A DNA stretch of 64,000 nucleotides from positions 1 to 64,000 of the forward strand of contig MWCX01000043.1 of NCBI GenBank assembly GCA_002070265.1. The letters are read 5' to 3'. Shown here piece by piece: positions 53,116 through 64,000 of the stretch. A model generated the notes under the pieces. That model was not told the DNA's origin. It saw only the letters and a program-made list of their open reading frames with translations, and did not search any database. Each line of letters opens with the position of its first letter. Within the stretch, counting starts at the first letter, position 1. The position numbers were made by a program, and so were the translations under genes. Origin of the DNA: Bacteroidetes bacterium ADurb.Bin174 (GTDB taxonomy: Bacteria; Bacteroidota; Bacteroidia; Bacteroidales; Paludibacteraceae).

Positions 53116-54579
53116 ATGAATATATTTTCTTTTAAACATATGGTTCTTTTGTTGTTGTGCGGGGTGATTGCTTTTACAGCGTGTGATGATGAGTTAAATA
53201 TGAACGGATCGCCGAATGGGTTGACATTCTCAACGGATACATTGACTTTTGACACGGTCTTTACCACCATCGGTAGTACCACTTCTAAAGTGATGGTTTA
53301 CAACAAACAAAACAAGGCTGTCAAAATCAATTTGATACATTTAGCCGGCGGTGCATCTTCTCCTTTTCGCATCAATGTGGACGGAGCAAAAGATGCTATT
53401 CATCAATTCCAGGATATTGTGCTGAAAGCCCGGGATTCTTTGTTTGTGTTTGTTGAAGTACATATCAATCCTAATAATGAAATTATGCCCGTGTTAGTGC
53501 AAGATTCTATTGTGTTCGATGTGGAAGGCAAAAATAGCAGGATTTTGTTGGAGGCTTATGGACAGGATGTTGAGATTGTCAGAAGTTTGATTATTGATAA
53601 TGATACTACTTTGAATGCCGGAAAGCCTTATTTGGTGTATGACTCCATCACTGTCAGACCGGATGTTACGTTGACTTTGGCTGCAGGTACCAACATATAT
53701 TATCGCAACAATGCGGGTTTGATAGTTTACGGAAACCTTCGGGCTGCAGGTTCATGGGAACAGCCAATTTATATGCAGGGCGATAGATTAGACAAAATAC
53801 ATTATGATTACCCTATACCGTATAAATACGTTGCCGGACAGTGGGGTGGGGTGTTCCTGTATTCCAAAAACGGTCATCATGTGCTGAATCATATTGACAT
53901 CAGCTCGGGTACCGTAGGTTTGTATTTTTATAATGAAGATAAAAATGCAACTCCTTATCTTGAAATTAATAACAGCAGAATTCATAATTTCTTGATGTAT
54001 AATCTCGTGGCTGTAAATGGAAATCTGTTGGTAACCAATTCAGAAATCACAAATTCAGGAAGTTATACGGTTTATTTGAATGGCGGTAAACATGATTTTT
54101 ACCATTGTACCATCGCCAATTTGTTCAGTAAAAGTGCCGGAAGTCCCATTAGCCGTGATGAAACGCCTGCAGTCATGCTTATGGATTTGAATAAACAACT
54201 TCCGATGGAAACCATTTTTAAAAACTGTGTGATAACCGGTACGGCTAAAACTGAATTTACCATTGCCAGCAAGTTCAAGGATTTATATAAAGGTGATTTT
54301 CAGTATAACTATTTCAAACGCAAGGAAGATTCCCTGTTGATATATCAGCACAATCGTTGGTATCAGGAAGATGATTCGCTTGTTTTTGTAAGAGATAGGT
54401 ATGATCATAAAGACGCTTTGTACTTCGATTTTACACCTGACTCCATTTCTCCAATTCGCGGGTTAGCAGATCCCACCATCTCTGAGCAATTTCCGTTAGA
54501 CTTAAAAGGAAGAAGTAGATTAACCGACGGAGAACCGGATGCCGGCGCCTATGAATGGTATCCTACCACTGCGCAATAA
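53116..54579 (+). CDS. Lipoprotein with right-handed beta-helix
   Basis: 487 residues. Lipobox in FTACDDE (lipidated Cys about residue 23). An N-terminal Ig-like domain (TLTFDTVFTTIGSTTSKVMV) is followed by a parallel beta-helix (VRPDVTLTLAAGTNIYYRNN, GNLRAAGSWEQPIYMQG, LEINNSRIHNFLMYNLVAVN) and an end motif GRSRLTDGEPDAGAYEWYP. Proteins of this kind are conserved in Bacteroidetes; the function is unknown, perhaps surface polysaccharide binding. It starts 14 bp after the PorT-like gene, so they are probably cotranscribed. Confidence 0.82.
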   Translation: MNIFSFKHMVLLLLCGVIAFTACDDELNMNGSPNGLTFSTDTLTFDTVFTTIGSTTSKVMVYNKQNKAVKINLIHLAGGASSPFRINVDGAKDAIHQFQDIVLKARDSLFVFVEVHINPNNEIMPVLVQDSIVFDVEGKNSRILLEAYGQDVEIVRSLIIDNDTTLNAGKPYLVYDSITVRPDVTLTLAAGTNIYYRNNAGLIVYGNLRAAGSWEQPIYMQGDRLDKIHYDYPIPYKYVAGQWGGVFLYSKNGHHVLNHIDISSGTVGLYFYNEDKNATPYLEINNSRIHNFLMYNLVAVNGNLLVTNSEITNSGSYTVYLNGGKHDFYHCTIANLFSKSAGSPISRDETPAVMLMDLNKQLPMETIFKNCVITGTAKTEFTIASKFKDLYKGDFQYNYFKRKEDSLLIYQHNRWYQEDDSLVFVRDRYDHKDALYFDFTPDSISPIRGLADPTISEQFPLDLKGRSRLTDGEPDAGAYEWYPTTAQ

Positions 54580-54643
54580 ATAAAATTATTCACATTTTTA
54601 CGTTTTACTGTTTTTTAATAGGCGACAAACACTTGCTTATTTT

Positions 54644-54651
54644 TATCTTTG
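54644..54651 (+). promoter_or_regulatory. -7 element of the nuclease-like gene
   Basis: TATCTTTG, 113 bp before the ATG at 54765, implying a ~105-nt leader. I see no structured element in that leader. Confidence 0.4.
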
Positions 54652-54764
54652 TAAGTTGGGTTTTGAAATCAAATCCGGGCACAACTATGTGTGTTCTATC
54701 TGTATAGGCATGATAGGATTATCATACGGGTTCTATATGACAAATAAAAACCAATTGTAATCAT

Positions 54765-55790
54765 ATGAAATTGTCACTGTTTTGTTTACTGAGCTTTTTG
54801 TGTTTAGGTGTGTATGCCTTTGAAAACGAAAATGTTTTCAGGGTGATGTGCTATAATGTAGAAAATTACTTTGATTGTGTAGATGATCCGGATACGAATG
54901 ATGAGGAATATCTTCTTGGAGGAATACGTGGATGGAATCATACACGATATGTGGAGAAACAATATAATATAGCACGTGTTGTCGTTGCTGTAGGCGGATG
55001 GGAGCCTCCTGCCTTAGTGGGTTTGTGTGAAGTAGAGAGCCAAAAGGCTATGCATGATTTGGTAGTTTGGAGTCCTTTGAAAAATTTGCAATACAGGTTT
55101 GTGCATCATGAATCTCCAGATATCAGAGGTGTTGATGTGGCTTTGCTGTATCAGCCGAATGCATTTAAATTATTGCATGATGAGCCTATTCGAGTGACAT
55201 TTACCGATGCACCTCATAGCACTACAAGAGATATCTTGTATGTGATGGGACAGTTGCTTAGCCGGGATACGTTGCATGTATTTGTCTGTCATTTTCCGTC
55301 ACGCTTGGGAGGAGAGCTTGAGTCTGAAAGTAAGAGAGTGAATGCCGCACGCATTTTAAGGTATAAAGTGGATGAAATTTTTGAGCATGATGAAGATGCG
55401 AAAATTATCATTATGGGGGATTTCAATGATTATCCTGACAATAAAAGTATCTACGAAATTTTGCAGGCACAGGAGCCGCAAGCACCATTTTCATCTTCAA
55501 CTTTATATAATTTGATGTATCCGATGCACCGAGAAGGAAAAGGGACGCACAAACATGAAGGTATATGGGGAGCGCTCGATCAGATAATTGTTTCGGGCAG
55601 TTTGTTGGATGACAGCTCCGCAACTTATACCACCCCATTGGATACACATATCCTTGAGGAAGATTTTTTATTGGAAGATGATGGGAAATTTTTTGGTAAA
55701 AAACCATTCAGAACTTATGTAGGAATGAAATACGTAGGCGGGTTTTCAGATCATTTACCCGTTTATGTTGATTTTTATTTAAAATTATAA
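54765..55790 (+). CDS. Exported endonuclease/exonuclease/phosphatase-family protein
   Basis: 341 residues with a signal peptide ending VYAF. EEP-fold motifs: VMCYNVENYFDC, GLCEVESQ, VCHFPSR, MGDFNDYP and the catalytic GGFSDHLPVYV. It may degrade extracellular DNA/RNA or phosphodiesters in the periplasm; many Bacteroidetes carry one such gene. It is convergent with gldB. Confidence 0.87.
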   Translation: MKLSLFCLLSFLCLGVYAFENENVFRVMCYNVENYFDCVDDPDTNDEEYLLGGIRGWNHTRYVEKQYNIARVVVAVGGWEPPALVGLCEVESQKAMHDLVVWSPLKNLQYRFVHHESPDIRGVDVALLYQPNAFKLLHDEPIRVTFTDAPHSTTRDILYVMGQLLSRDTLHVFVCHFPSRLGGELESESKRVNAARILRYKVDEIFEHDEDAKIIIMGDFNDYPDNKSIYEILQAQEPQAPFSSSTLYNLMYPMHREGKGTHKHEGIWGALDQIIVSGSLLDDSSATYTTPLDTHILEEDFLLEDDGKFFGKKPFRTYVGMKYVGGFSDHLPVYVDFYLKL

Positions 55791-55883
55791 TTGATACTTA
55801 GGCGTTTATGGATGTTCAATTATTTATTCCTTTTGTGTGATAGGGCGTAGAGGAGGAGTCAAAAAAAAGTACGGGATGCTTTG

Positions 55884-56891
55884 TCAGGGACGATAATGTG
55901 ATTGTTCGAGCATTTGCTGATAGTTATGATCATTCATCAACTCACTTAATCCAACATTTTTGTTGTTTTGCATATAACTTTTGACGATTTGCCATCCTAT
56001 CCATACACCTAATCTTCCGGGTGAATCTGATGAAATTGGAGAGGTAAAGGGTGCCGGATGAATCAATTGGGTAATCAACAATTGCCTGGTTGAAAATAAA
56101 TGTTTGTTTCCCAACATACTTGCCCATATTTGCTTTTCGTGGGTTTTGCACCAATCAATAGCTGTCGGTTCATATCCGATTAATAAGTTTTTGGGGGTAT
56201 CAGGAAGAAAGGTTTCTTTCAGATACAGTATTTTACCTTCATACAGCATGTGACTTAACACATCGTCCTTTCCTTGAAAGGGGAAAATTTGATGCAGCCA
56301 AGTAGTTATTAAATCAGGTACTAACATCTCATACCGCATGTTTTGGATGAGGTATTCGTATGTAATATCAGGATACAAAGGATAATCAACTCCTAAATAT
56401 AAATCGGTTCCTACTCCCAATATGGTATCGGCAACCAAAAACTGATGATTAAAACCGGATACAAAGAAATAAATATCAGGCAGTGGCTTGTCGGGGAAAT
56501 AATGATGAAGATAGGAAAATGCTTCAGCAAGGTCTTGCTCGATGGGTTTCGTATTGTTGAATACGTCTTTTACTTTTTGATTGACTTGGCGAAAAACAGA
56601 ATCATTCAAAAAATTGGTGATTTGAAACGCGTTGTTGGTACTATCTGTAAGCTGCATTAACAATACATCCCTTAAGAACAGGGAATAGAATCCGGGATAT
56701 TTTTGCTCAAGCGCCTTGAGAGATGCTAAAGTGTTGCTAGTGTCAAGAGCAATAAAATCCACATCAAAGCGCTGAATTTCAACTTTAACCGGATGTTCAA
56801 ACTTGCTGATATAGAATCTGTCTCGCTGCTTACAACCAATAAAAAGCAAGACTAACACCCATAAAATGATAGTAGATTTATTAGTTGTCAT
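55884..56891 (-). CDS. gldB: Gliding motility-associated lipoprotein GldB
   Basis: 335 residues from ATG 56891 (a TTG at 56927 would precede the signal). Lipobox FIGC, Cys20. RFDVDFIALDTSN, LEQKYPGFYSLFLRDVL and WGCHEKQIWA-like WCKTHEKQIWASMLG are features of the GldB family. In Flavobacterium GldB is needed for gliding; in non-gliding Bacteroidetes it is kept, probably with the type IX secretion apparatus. It is the third gene of pyrG-yidC-gldB. Confidence 0.87.
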   Translation of the reverse strand: MTTNKSTIILWVLVLLFIGCKQRDRFYISKFEHPVKVEIQRFDVDFIALDTSNTLASLKALEQKYPGFYSLFLRDVLLMQLTDSTNNAFQITNFLNDSVFRQVNQKVKDVFNNTKPIEQDLAEAFSYLHHYFPDKPLPDIYFFVSGFNHQFLVADTILGVGTDLYLGVDYPLYPDITYEYLIQNMRYEMLVPDLITTWLHQIFPFQGKDDVLSHMLYEGKILYLKETFLPDTPKNLLIGYEPTAIDWCKTHEKQIWASMLGNKHLFSTRQLLITQLIHPAPFTSPISSDSPGRLGVWIGWQIVKSYMQNNKNVGLSELMNDHNYQQMLEQSHYRP

Positions 56892-56945
56892 TTGTTGTTG
56901 AATTTGCAATAAAAAGTTTTTCTCCAAGGGATTTGGGGACTTTAT

Positions 56946-58868
56946 TCATCTTTTTTTACTGCGTTCCCGCATCAACTTTTCCTGCTCCCTTTGCATCTTC
57001 TCCAATCTTTCCATGAAGCTGCTTTTCTTTTTGGTCGGTTGTTTTTTAGCATTGGCTGTTCTTTTGGCATGCAGTTCCGCCAGTAATTTTTCCTCATCTA
57101 TGGTTGATCTGATGGCATAGGTTTGACCGATGGTAATCAGCGTAGAGATGAAATAATAATAGCTCAATCCGGAAGCATAGCTGTTGAATATAAACATAAA
57201 CATGATGGGCATCAGGTACATCATCCATTTCATCATGCCGGAGCCCGGTTGGTCGGACGTGTTCGTATTTGCCATGTTCAACTTAGTAGATATCAAAGTG
57301 GTGATGGTCATCAACAAAGTAAATAAGCTGATGTGATTGCCGTAATATTTGGAAATGAAAGGAATGTAAACATCCCAACTCACGATGGCATCATAAGACG
57401 ATAAATCTTTTGCCCACAAGAAGCTTTCTCCCCTCAACTCAATGGAAGAAGGAAAGAACATAAACATAGCAAACAAGATAGGCATTTGCAATAAGGTAGG
57501 CAGACATCCGCTGAAAGGACTTACACCGACTTTGTTGTACAATTCCATGGTTGCTTTTTGACGTTCTGCTGCTTTTTCAGGAGGAATACGCTCGTTGATT
57601 TCATCAATTTCAGGTTTCAAAACGCGCATTTTGGCGCTCGAAACATAGGATTTGTAAGTAAGTGGAAATAGCACGAGTTTGATGACTATGGTCATCAATA
57701 AGATGATGATACCAAAGTTGCTGATAAACGAGCTGAAGAAGTTGAACATGGGAATGATGGCAAAACGGTTGATCCAGCCAAAAATACCCCATCCTAAAGG
57801 CAATACTTCACGCAGTTTAAGCTTTTGATCCGAAGGCAAATCCTTGTCGTATGATGCTAAAGTTTTATATTTGTTGGGTCCTAAATAGAATTTGAAACTC
57901 ATATCCTCATTGCTCGCCGGGTTATAATCCACCGTCATTTCAGCTTGGTATGATTTCATGTAGCCGCTCTCTTTAGATTCAATCTTACTGATAAGATGTG
58001 TGTTGGAAAAACTTTCCCCTGCTATTAATATCGAACTGAAATATTGATCTTTGAAAGCAATCCATTTTACCTTTCCGGTTAATTTTTTTTCGTCGTCTTT
58101 GGCTGCATTCATTTTTTCCATGTCATCAGTTAAATACTTGTAATTGAGTGTAGAGTATCGCTCCTCAAACTGACGACCTTTCTCTTGCTGACGAATTCTC
58201 GAATTCCAGTTCACAATCATATAATTGCTCCCTAAAGGCATGATGGTATTCATCTCGTGCGATCTGACCGTAAAATCAAGCATATAATCGTTTGCAGGAA
58301 GGGTGTAAACAAAATCGATATAAGCATTGGTTTCTGATTGCAATCTGAAAGTCATTTGCCGGTTTCCCTCGCTGTCTTCCGTAACTTCGGATACGGGATT
58401 AAAAAACAAGGAAGAAGTGGTGATGATATGATTGTTGCGCAATGCCATCGTAAACCCGAAGTTCGCATCATCTTGGTGGAAAAGTTCAACAGGCAGTGAA
58501 TTTCGTGAAAGGTGCTCTTTTAGTTGGGCGGAGACTATCCTTCCTCCCTTGTTACTCAAAGTGATTTTTATCAAATCATTTTCAAGCACAAAAAGCTTTT
58601 CTTCTCCTGAGGCAGCCGATTTAAAATCGCCATATGCTTTTGAAGTTTCTTGCTCAGATGAGTCAATATGTTCCGCTGCATCGAAATCCGATACCTTTTG
58701 TGCATTACTCTCCCGTATAGCTTCTTGTAATTCCTGCTGTGCAATTCTTAAAGAATCCTGATAAGCTCTTTGACGTTCAATTTCTTCCTGGCTTGGGCGA
58801 TTCAATATAGAAAAGGTTATTAATATAGCTGCAATAAGCACAAACCCAAGAATCGTATTTTTATCCAT
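56946..58868 (-). CDS. yidC: Membrane protein insertase YidC
   Basis: 640 residues. N-terminal helix (ILGFVLIAAILITFSIL), large periplasmic P1 domain with beta-supersandwich (residues ~60-360), then the conserved five-helix core: GWGIFGWINRFAIIPMFNFF, IILLMTIVIKLVLFPLTYKS with the conserved R in AKMRVLKPEI, SGCLPTLLQMPILFAMFMFF, MMKWMMYLMPIMFMFIFN and a basic C-terminal tail. It inserts inner-membrane proteins. It starts 18 bp after pyrG, with gldB next, a gene order common in Bacteroidetes. Confidence 0.96.
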   Translation of the reverse strand: MDKNTILGFVLIAAILITFSILNRPSQEEIERQRAYQDSLRIAQQELQEAIRESNAQKVSDFDAAEHIDSSEQETSKAYGDFKSAASGEEKLFVLENDLIKITLSNKGGRIVSAQLKEHLSRNSLPVELFHQDDANFGFTMALRNNHIITTSSLFFNPVSEVTEDSEGNRQMTFRLQSETNAYIDFVYTLPANDYMLDFTVRSHEMNTIMPLGSNYMIVNWNSRIRQQEKGRQFEERYSTLNYKYLTDDMEKMNAAKDDEKKLTGKVKWIAFKDQYFSSILIAGESFSNTHLISKIESKESGYMKSYQAEMTVDYNPASNEDMSFKFYLGPNKYKTLASYDKDLPSDQKLKLREVLPLGWGIFGWINRFAIIPMFNFFSSFISNFGIIILLMTIVIKLVLFPLTYKSYVSSAKMRVLKPEIDEINERIPPEKAAERQKATMELYNKVGVSPFSGCLPTLLQMPILFAMFMFFPSSIELRGESFLWAKDLSSYDAIVSWDVYIPFISKYYGNHISLFTLLMTITTLISTKLNMANTNTSDQPGSGMMKWMMYLMPIMFMFIFNSYASGLSYYYFISTLITIGQTYAIRSTIDEEKLLAELHAKRTANAKKQPTKKKSSFMERLEKMQREQEKLMRERSKKR

Positions 58869-58886
58869 TGATATGTATTTTCTTTA

Positions 58887-60836
<1,950 letters not shown>

Positions 60837-61340
60837 TTATTTAATACCCAATTTCTTTTTTACCAAAGGTGTCACATCCACTGCTTTGGGTGAATGATAG
60901 GCGATGGATTGGGTGCTCAAGTCAAATATATAAGTGTAATTATTCTCAGCTCCTACCTCAGCGGTGGCTTTAATGATTTTTTCACGTAATACATTGACAA
61001 GCTCCATTTGTTTTTGCTGTAATTCCTGACTGGCAGTTTGTTGGAAGGTGGAAATTCTGTTTTCTATATCCACAATTTCGCTCTGGCGCCTGGTTTTGAT
61101 GGTTTCTGCCATGGTGGCAAGATTATCCTGAAACTCTTTTGCTTTGGCATAGTACTCTTCGTACATTTTTTCCAATTCTTTTTTGTACTGCTCGTTCAAG
61201 TCGGCAATTGTCTTTTCAACATCAGACAACTCAGGCATTACCTGAAAAATATCTTGTACGTTTACATAAGCTAATTTGTCTTGAGCCATTAGACTGAGAG
61301 GTAAAGCTAATAATACTATAAGTGCAATTCTTTTAATCAT
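60837..61340 (-). CDS. skp: OmpH/Skp-family periplasmic chaperone (second copy)
   Basis: 167 residues, signal peptide ending LMAQ. Opens with KLAYVNVQDIFQVMPE, followed by a long charged coiled coil (residues ~40-120, the tentacle helices) and the closing strand YIFDLSTQSIAY. It binds unfolded outer-membrane proteins in the periplasm as a trimer. It lies 45 bp downstream of a paralogous copy, both downstream of bamA. Confidence 0.92.
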   Translation of the reverse strand: MIKRIALIVLLALPLSLMAQDKLAYVNVQDIFQVMPELSDVEKTIADLNEQYKKELEKMYEEYYAKAKEFQDNLATMAETIKTRRQSEIVDIENRISTFQQTASQELQQKQMELVNVLREKIIKATAEVGAENNYTYIFDLSTQSIAYHSPKAVDVTPLVKKKLGIK

Positions 61341-61385
61341 GTCAATTATTTTTTCTAAATTTTAAATTTGCGCAAAATTAATATA

Positions 61386-61901
61386 TTATTTTGAATAACC
61401 CAATTTGATAAGAATCTCGTCACTTATGTCAATTTTAGGTGAACTAAAGATAATGTTCATGGCTGAACTTTTGTCTACAATCAGGCTATAATCTTTCTCT
61501 CTGCTGAGTTCTTGTATCACATTGTATATTTCATCTTGAATGGGTTTCATCAAACTTTGACGCTTTTTGAAAAGTTCACCTTCCGGACCGAAATATTCAC
61601 GCTTCAATTCCTGGGCTTCTTTTTCTTTGGCGATAATTGCCTCTTCACGTTCTACTTTCATTTCATCTGAAAGAAACACCAATTCTGTTTGGTAGTTTTT
61701 ATACATGTTTTGAACTTCCTGCATTTTTGCTTCCACTTCAGATTGCCATTTTTTTGAGATGATGTTCAGTTGTTCATTGGCTGTTTCATAGGATGGGATA
61801 TTTTTCAGAATATACTCCATGTCAACAATTGCAAACTTTTGGGCACTCAAGGAACCAAGAATTCCTACAAAGAGACTGAGTATCAATATGTTTTTTCTCA
61901 T
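61386..61901 (-). CDS. skp: OmpH/Skp-family periplasmic chaperone (first copy)
   Basis: 171 residues with signal peptide ending LSAQ. KFAIVDMEYILKNIPSYETA is followed by coiled-coil arms rich in E/K and the C-terminal strand YSLIVDKSSAMNIIFSS. It is a paralogue of the next gene, similar in size but clearly divergent. It begins 68 bp after bamA, the standard Bacteroidetes order. Confidence 0.92.
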   Translation of the reverse strand: MRKNILILSLFVGILGSLSAQKFAIVDMEYILKNIPSYETANEQLNIISKKWQSEVEAKMQEVQNMYKNYQTELVFLSDEMKVEREEAIIAKEKEAQELKREYFGPEGELFKKRQSLMKPIQDEIYNVIQELSREKDYSLIVDKSSAMNIIFSSPKIDISDEILIKLGYSK

Positions 61902-61969
61902 AACTTAAAGGATTAATTGTTAGTAATTTTAAAAAGCCGGTGCCACTCTAACAAATTCCCTGCCGAAAA

Positions 61970-64000
61970 TTATAATTCTTGTCCAAGTACGAAGTGGAAC
62001 TGACTTCCGCCAATTTCGCCTCTGGTGTCTTTATCAAAACCGTAACCCCAATCTATACCCATCATGCCAAACATAGGCAAGAAAATACGAACTCCGACAC
62101 CTGCTGATCTTTTCAAATCAAACGGACTGTAATCTATCATCCTGTTGAAGCTGTTACCGGCTTCCATGAAACCAAGCACATAGATAGTGGCGGATTGTTC
62201 TAAAGACAAGGGATATCGTAATTCCATCGTAAATTTGTTAAACAAATATCCTATCCGTGTATTGCGAGATATATCATAAGGAACCAACGATCCGGACTCA
62301 TATCCGCGCATGGCAACATATTCAGTTCCATAACTGGTATATGCCGACATGCCGTCTCCACCCATATAATAGGTTTCATATGGAGAACGTGCATTTTTGT
62401 TATAGTGTCCCAAATAACCAAACATCAACCTGGTCATTAAAATCAGCTTTTCATCCGAAGTAAGCGGTGTAAATGTCTTACCGTTAAAAGTCCACTTGTG
62501 GTATTCTATAAATTTATAGCGTTCCTGATCGGTCATGGCAGGGTCAGCATAGTCTTTACCGTTAAAAGCAGAATAAGGAGGAGTTATTTTTAATCCTAAG
62601 CTAAAGGAAGATCCGCGGCGTGTGTAGATGGGATTAAAAATGGAATTTCTACTGATGGTCAGGTTCAAACTTAAATTGTTGAAATTGCCGTCTGTTAACG
62701 GAGGGAGATAACTCCAATTACTCAGCATGAAACGCTGGTATGATAATTCTGCATAGAGTGAAAAATAATCATCGGGCCAGTTTAATCTTTTTCCGTATCC
62801 TAACGATGCACCTAAGGTACGCATGTAGATTTCCGGATCCATTTCGTTCTGATACATGGTGGAATAGGCATTGCTGTAATCGTTATATCCGCCGTAGCCC
62901 CCATATCCTCCGTATCCATATCCATATCCTCCGTATCCATAGGGAGAATACATGTAATTTTGCATGCTTTCATAAAACCTTTTACTTACACCGGTTTGTG
63001 CAGCATAATAAATTGAAACAGATAAGGAGTTAGGTCGTTTTCCTCCTAACCAAGGCTCTATGAATGATGCGCTGACTGATGAGTAAGTCCGACCGCTCGT
63101 TCTGGCATTGATAGAAAATGTTTGTCCTTCGCCTTGCGGGACAATGCGATAGGTTTCCGGTTTGAATAAGTTCTGAATGGCGAAGTTTGTAAACTTCAAT
63201 CCAAGGGTTCCTACTATACCCGTAGCCCCCCATCCGGCAGAAAACTCAATTTGATCGCTTCCTTTCGTTTCCAATTCATAAGTGATGTCAACCGTTCCAT
63301 TTTCAGGGTCAGGCTGTATGTCAGGTCTGATTTTTTCAGGATCGAAATGCCCCATGCCGGCAAGTTCTCTGTAGGTTCTCATGATGTCCGATTGACTGTA
63401 CAATTGGCCGGGTTTGGTGTAAAGTTCCCTTTTGATTACATGATCATATACCCGCGTGTTTCCGGTAATATTAACAGCGTTGATGGTGGCCTGCTTCCCT
63501 TCATAAACCCGCATTTCAAAGTCGATGGAGTCGTTTTCTATCAACACTTCTACAGGTTCAATGTCGGAGAAAAGATACCCTCTGTCCTGGTATAATTTGC
63601 TGACCGCTTCATTCTCATCAGTTTTCAACCGCTTCATCAGTTCTTTGTAGTTATACACATCGCCTTTCTGAATGTTTAAAACTTCATTCAGATATTCATA
63701 AGGATAGATCGTGTTTCCAACCCATTTGATGTTTCTGAAATAATATTTTTTGCCCTCATCTACGGTAAGGTGTACACTGACGTGTTTCTCATCAAAAGGA
63801 ACAACACTGTCGGCAACGATATAGGCGTCCCTGTAGCCGATTTCGTTGTATTTTTCAATCAAAGCGACTTTGTCTTTTTCATATTCCTCTCGTACAAATT
63901 TCTTGGTTCTGAAAAAGTTACGCCAATTATTGTCATTGGTTTTTTTCATTACCCGATTAATTTGGTTGAAAGATAAAGCTTCATTGCCATGAATGATGAT
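61970..64000 (-). CDS. bamA: Outer membrane protein assembly factor BamA (5' end outside window)
   Basis: At least 676 residues are seen; the frame is open to base 64000 (IIIHGNEALSFNQINRVMKK continues into the window edge), so an ATG at 63949 is internal. POTRA domains with DEGKKYYFRNIKWVGNTIYP, YEGKQATINAVNITGNTRVY; the barrel begins near IEFSAGWGATGIVGTLGLKF; MRGYESGSLVPYD matches the VRGF-type lid motif; the end strand FHFVLGQEL. It inserts beta-barrels into the outer membrane. Odd feature: a Gly/Tyr-rich insertion (YGYGGYGYGYGGYGGYGGY) in an early barrel loop. Skp chaperones follow. Confidence 0.95.
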   Translation of the reverse strand: MIIHGNEALSFNQINRVMKKTNDNNWRNFFRTKKFVREEYEKDKVALIEKYNEIGYRDAYIVADSVVPFDEKHVSVHLTVDEGKKYYFRNIKWVGNTIYPYEYLNEVLNIQKGDVYNYKELMKRLKTDENEAVSKLYQDRGYLFSDIEPVEVLIENDSIDFEMRVYEGKQATINAVNITGNTRVYDHVIKRELYTKPGQLYSQSDIMRTYRELAGMGHFDPEKIRPDIQPDPENGTVDITYELETKGSDQIEFSAGWGATGIVGTLGLKFTNFAIQNLFKPETYRIVPQGEGQTFSINARTSGRTYSSVSASFIEPWLGGKRPNSLSVSIYYAAQTGVSKRFYESMQNYMYSPYGYGGYGYGYGGYGGYGGYNDYSNAYSTMYQNEMDPEIYMRTLGASLGYGKRLNWPDDYFSLYAELSYQRFMLSNWSYLPPLTDGNFNNLSLNLTISRNSIFNPIYTRRGSSFSLGLKITPPYSAFNGKDYADPAMTDQERYKFIEYHKWTFNGKTFTPLTSDEKLILMTRLMFGYLGHYNKNARSPYETYYMGGDGMSAYTSYGTEYVAMRGYESGSLVPYDISRNTRIGYLFNKFTMELRYPLSLEQSATIYVLGFMEAGNSFNRMIDYSPFDLKRSAGVGVRIFLPMFGMMGIDWGYGFDKDTRGEIGGSQFHFVLGQEL

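Noticed and set aside
63949-63949. ATG at 63949 as the start of bamA
   Set aside because: The frame continues upstream to the window edge with POTRA-like sequence (GNEALSFNQINRVM), so the ATG is an internal Met.

Overview
The window reads as chromosomal DNA of an anaerobic member of the Bacteroidetes, probably order Bacteroidales. The evidence is a set of lineage-typical genes (GldB, a PorT-like barrel, DUF4831, DUF2027-Smr, the ExbB/membrane protein/ExbD/ExbD block, PKD and TonB-receptor surface proteins), start codons preceded by A-rich leaders rather than clear Shine-Dalgarno sites, and several promoters with the Bacteroidetes -7 element TAnnTTTG. An oxygen-sensitive [FeFe] hydrogenase, a class II (B12-type) ribonucleotide reductase and a 2[4Fe-4S] ferredoxin point to a fermentative anaerobe. 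No phage, transposase, rRNA or CRISPR array was seen.

Layout. 1-2.4 kb: end of a PKD/propeller surface protein and a GT2 glycosyltransferase. 2.5-4.5 kb: groES-groEL with a strong terminator. 4.7-10.2 kb: a three-gene NAD(P)-linked hydrogenase operon whose flavin subunit is fused to a GltD-like module. 10.3-18.8 kb: metallophosphoesterase, orphan response regulator, a rhodanese remnant, nrdJ, recF and a GH13 enzyme. 18.8-25.4 kb (minus): ExbB/ExbD energiser operon, tRNA-Ser, and a C69 peptidase-guaA-tatD operon. 25.6-34.3 kb: TonB-dependent receptor, M16 protease, topA, DUF4831. 34.4-40.3 kb: a DUF4160/DUF2442 pair, ychF between two 70-bp direct repeats, a regulator/acyl-CoA ligase pair and a lipid kinase. 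40.4-46.5 kb: rnr, Smr protein, gcvT, pepT, nadD. 46.7-51.8 kb: a four-gene envelope cluster (barrel, MMPL transporter, LolA-like carrier, DUF2141). 52-55.8 kb: ferredoxin, PorT-like protein, lipoprotein, nuclease-like protein. 55.9-64 kb (minus): pyrG-yidC-gldB and bamA-skp-skp.

The most unusual protein-level observation is that both class I glutamine amidotransferases in the window, GuaA and PyrG, have Gly where the glutaminase nucleophile Cys belongs (GIGYGAQ and GIGLGMQ instead of GICxGxQ). GuaA has also lost its catalytic His. The synthetase halves look intact, so both enzymes are predicted to use free ammonia. The most unusual DNA-level observation is a family of intergenic elements (about 160 bp when complete, with GTCTCA/TGAGAC ends) present in full, truncated, internally deleted and inverted forms, whose core is a degenerate heptamer tract (GNGTTCY) that also occurs alone at many gene boundaries.

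Other points of interest: the HydB-GltD fusion, a LolA-like/MMPL/barrel cluster that could export lipid, three 11-bp direct repeats upstream of the orphan response regulator, and a Gly/Tyr-rich insertion in BamA. All assignments come from reading the translations; no database search was possible.
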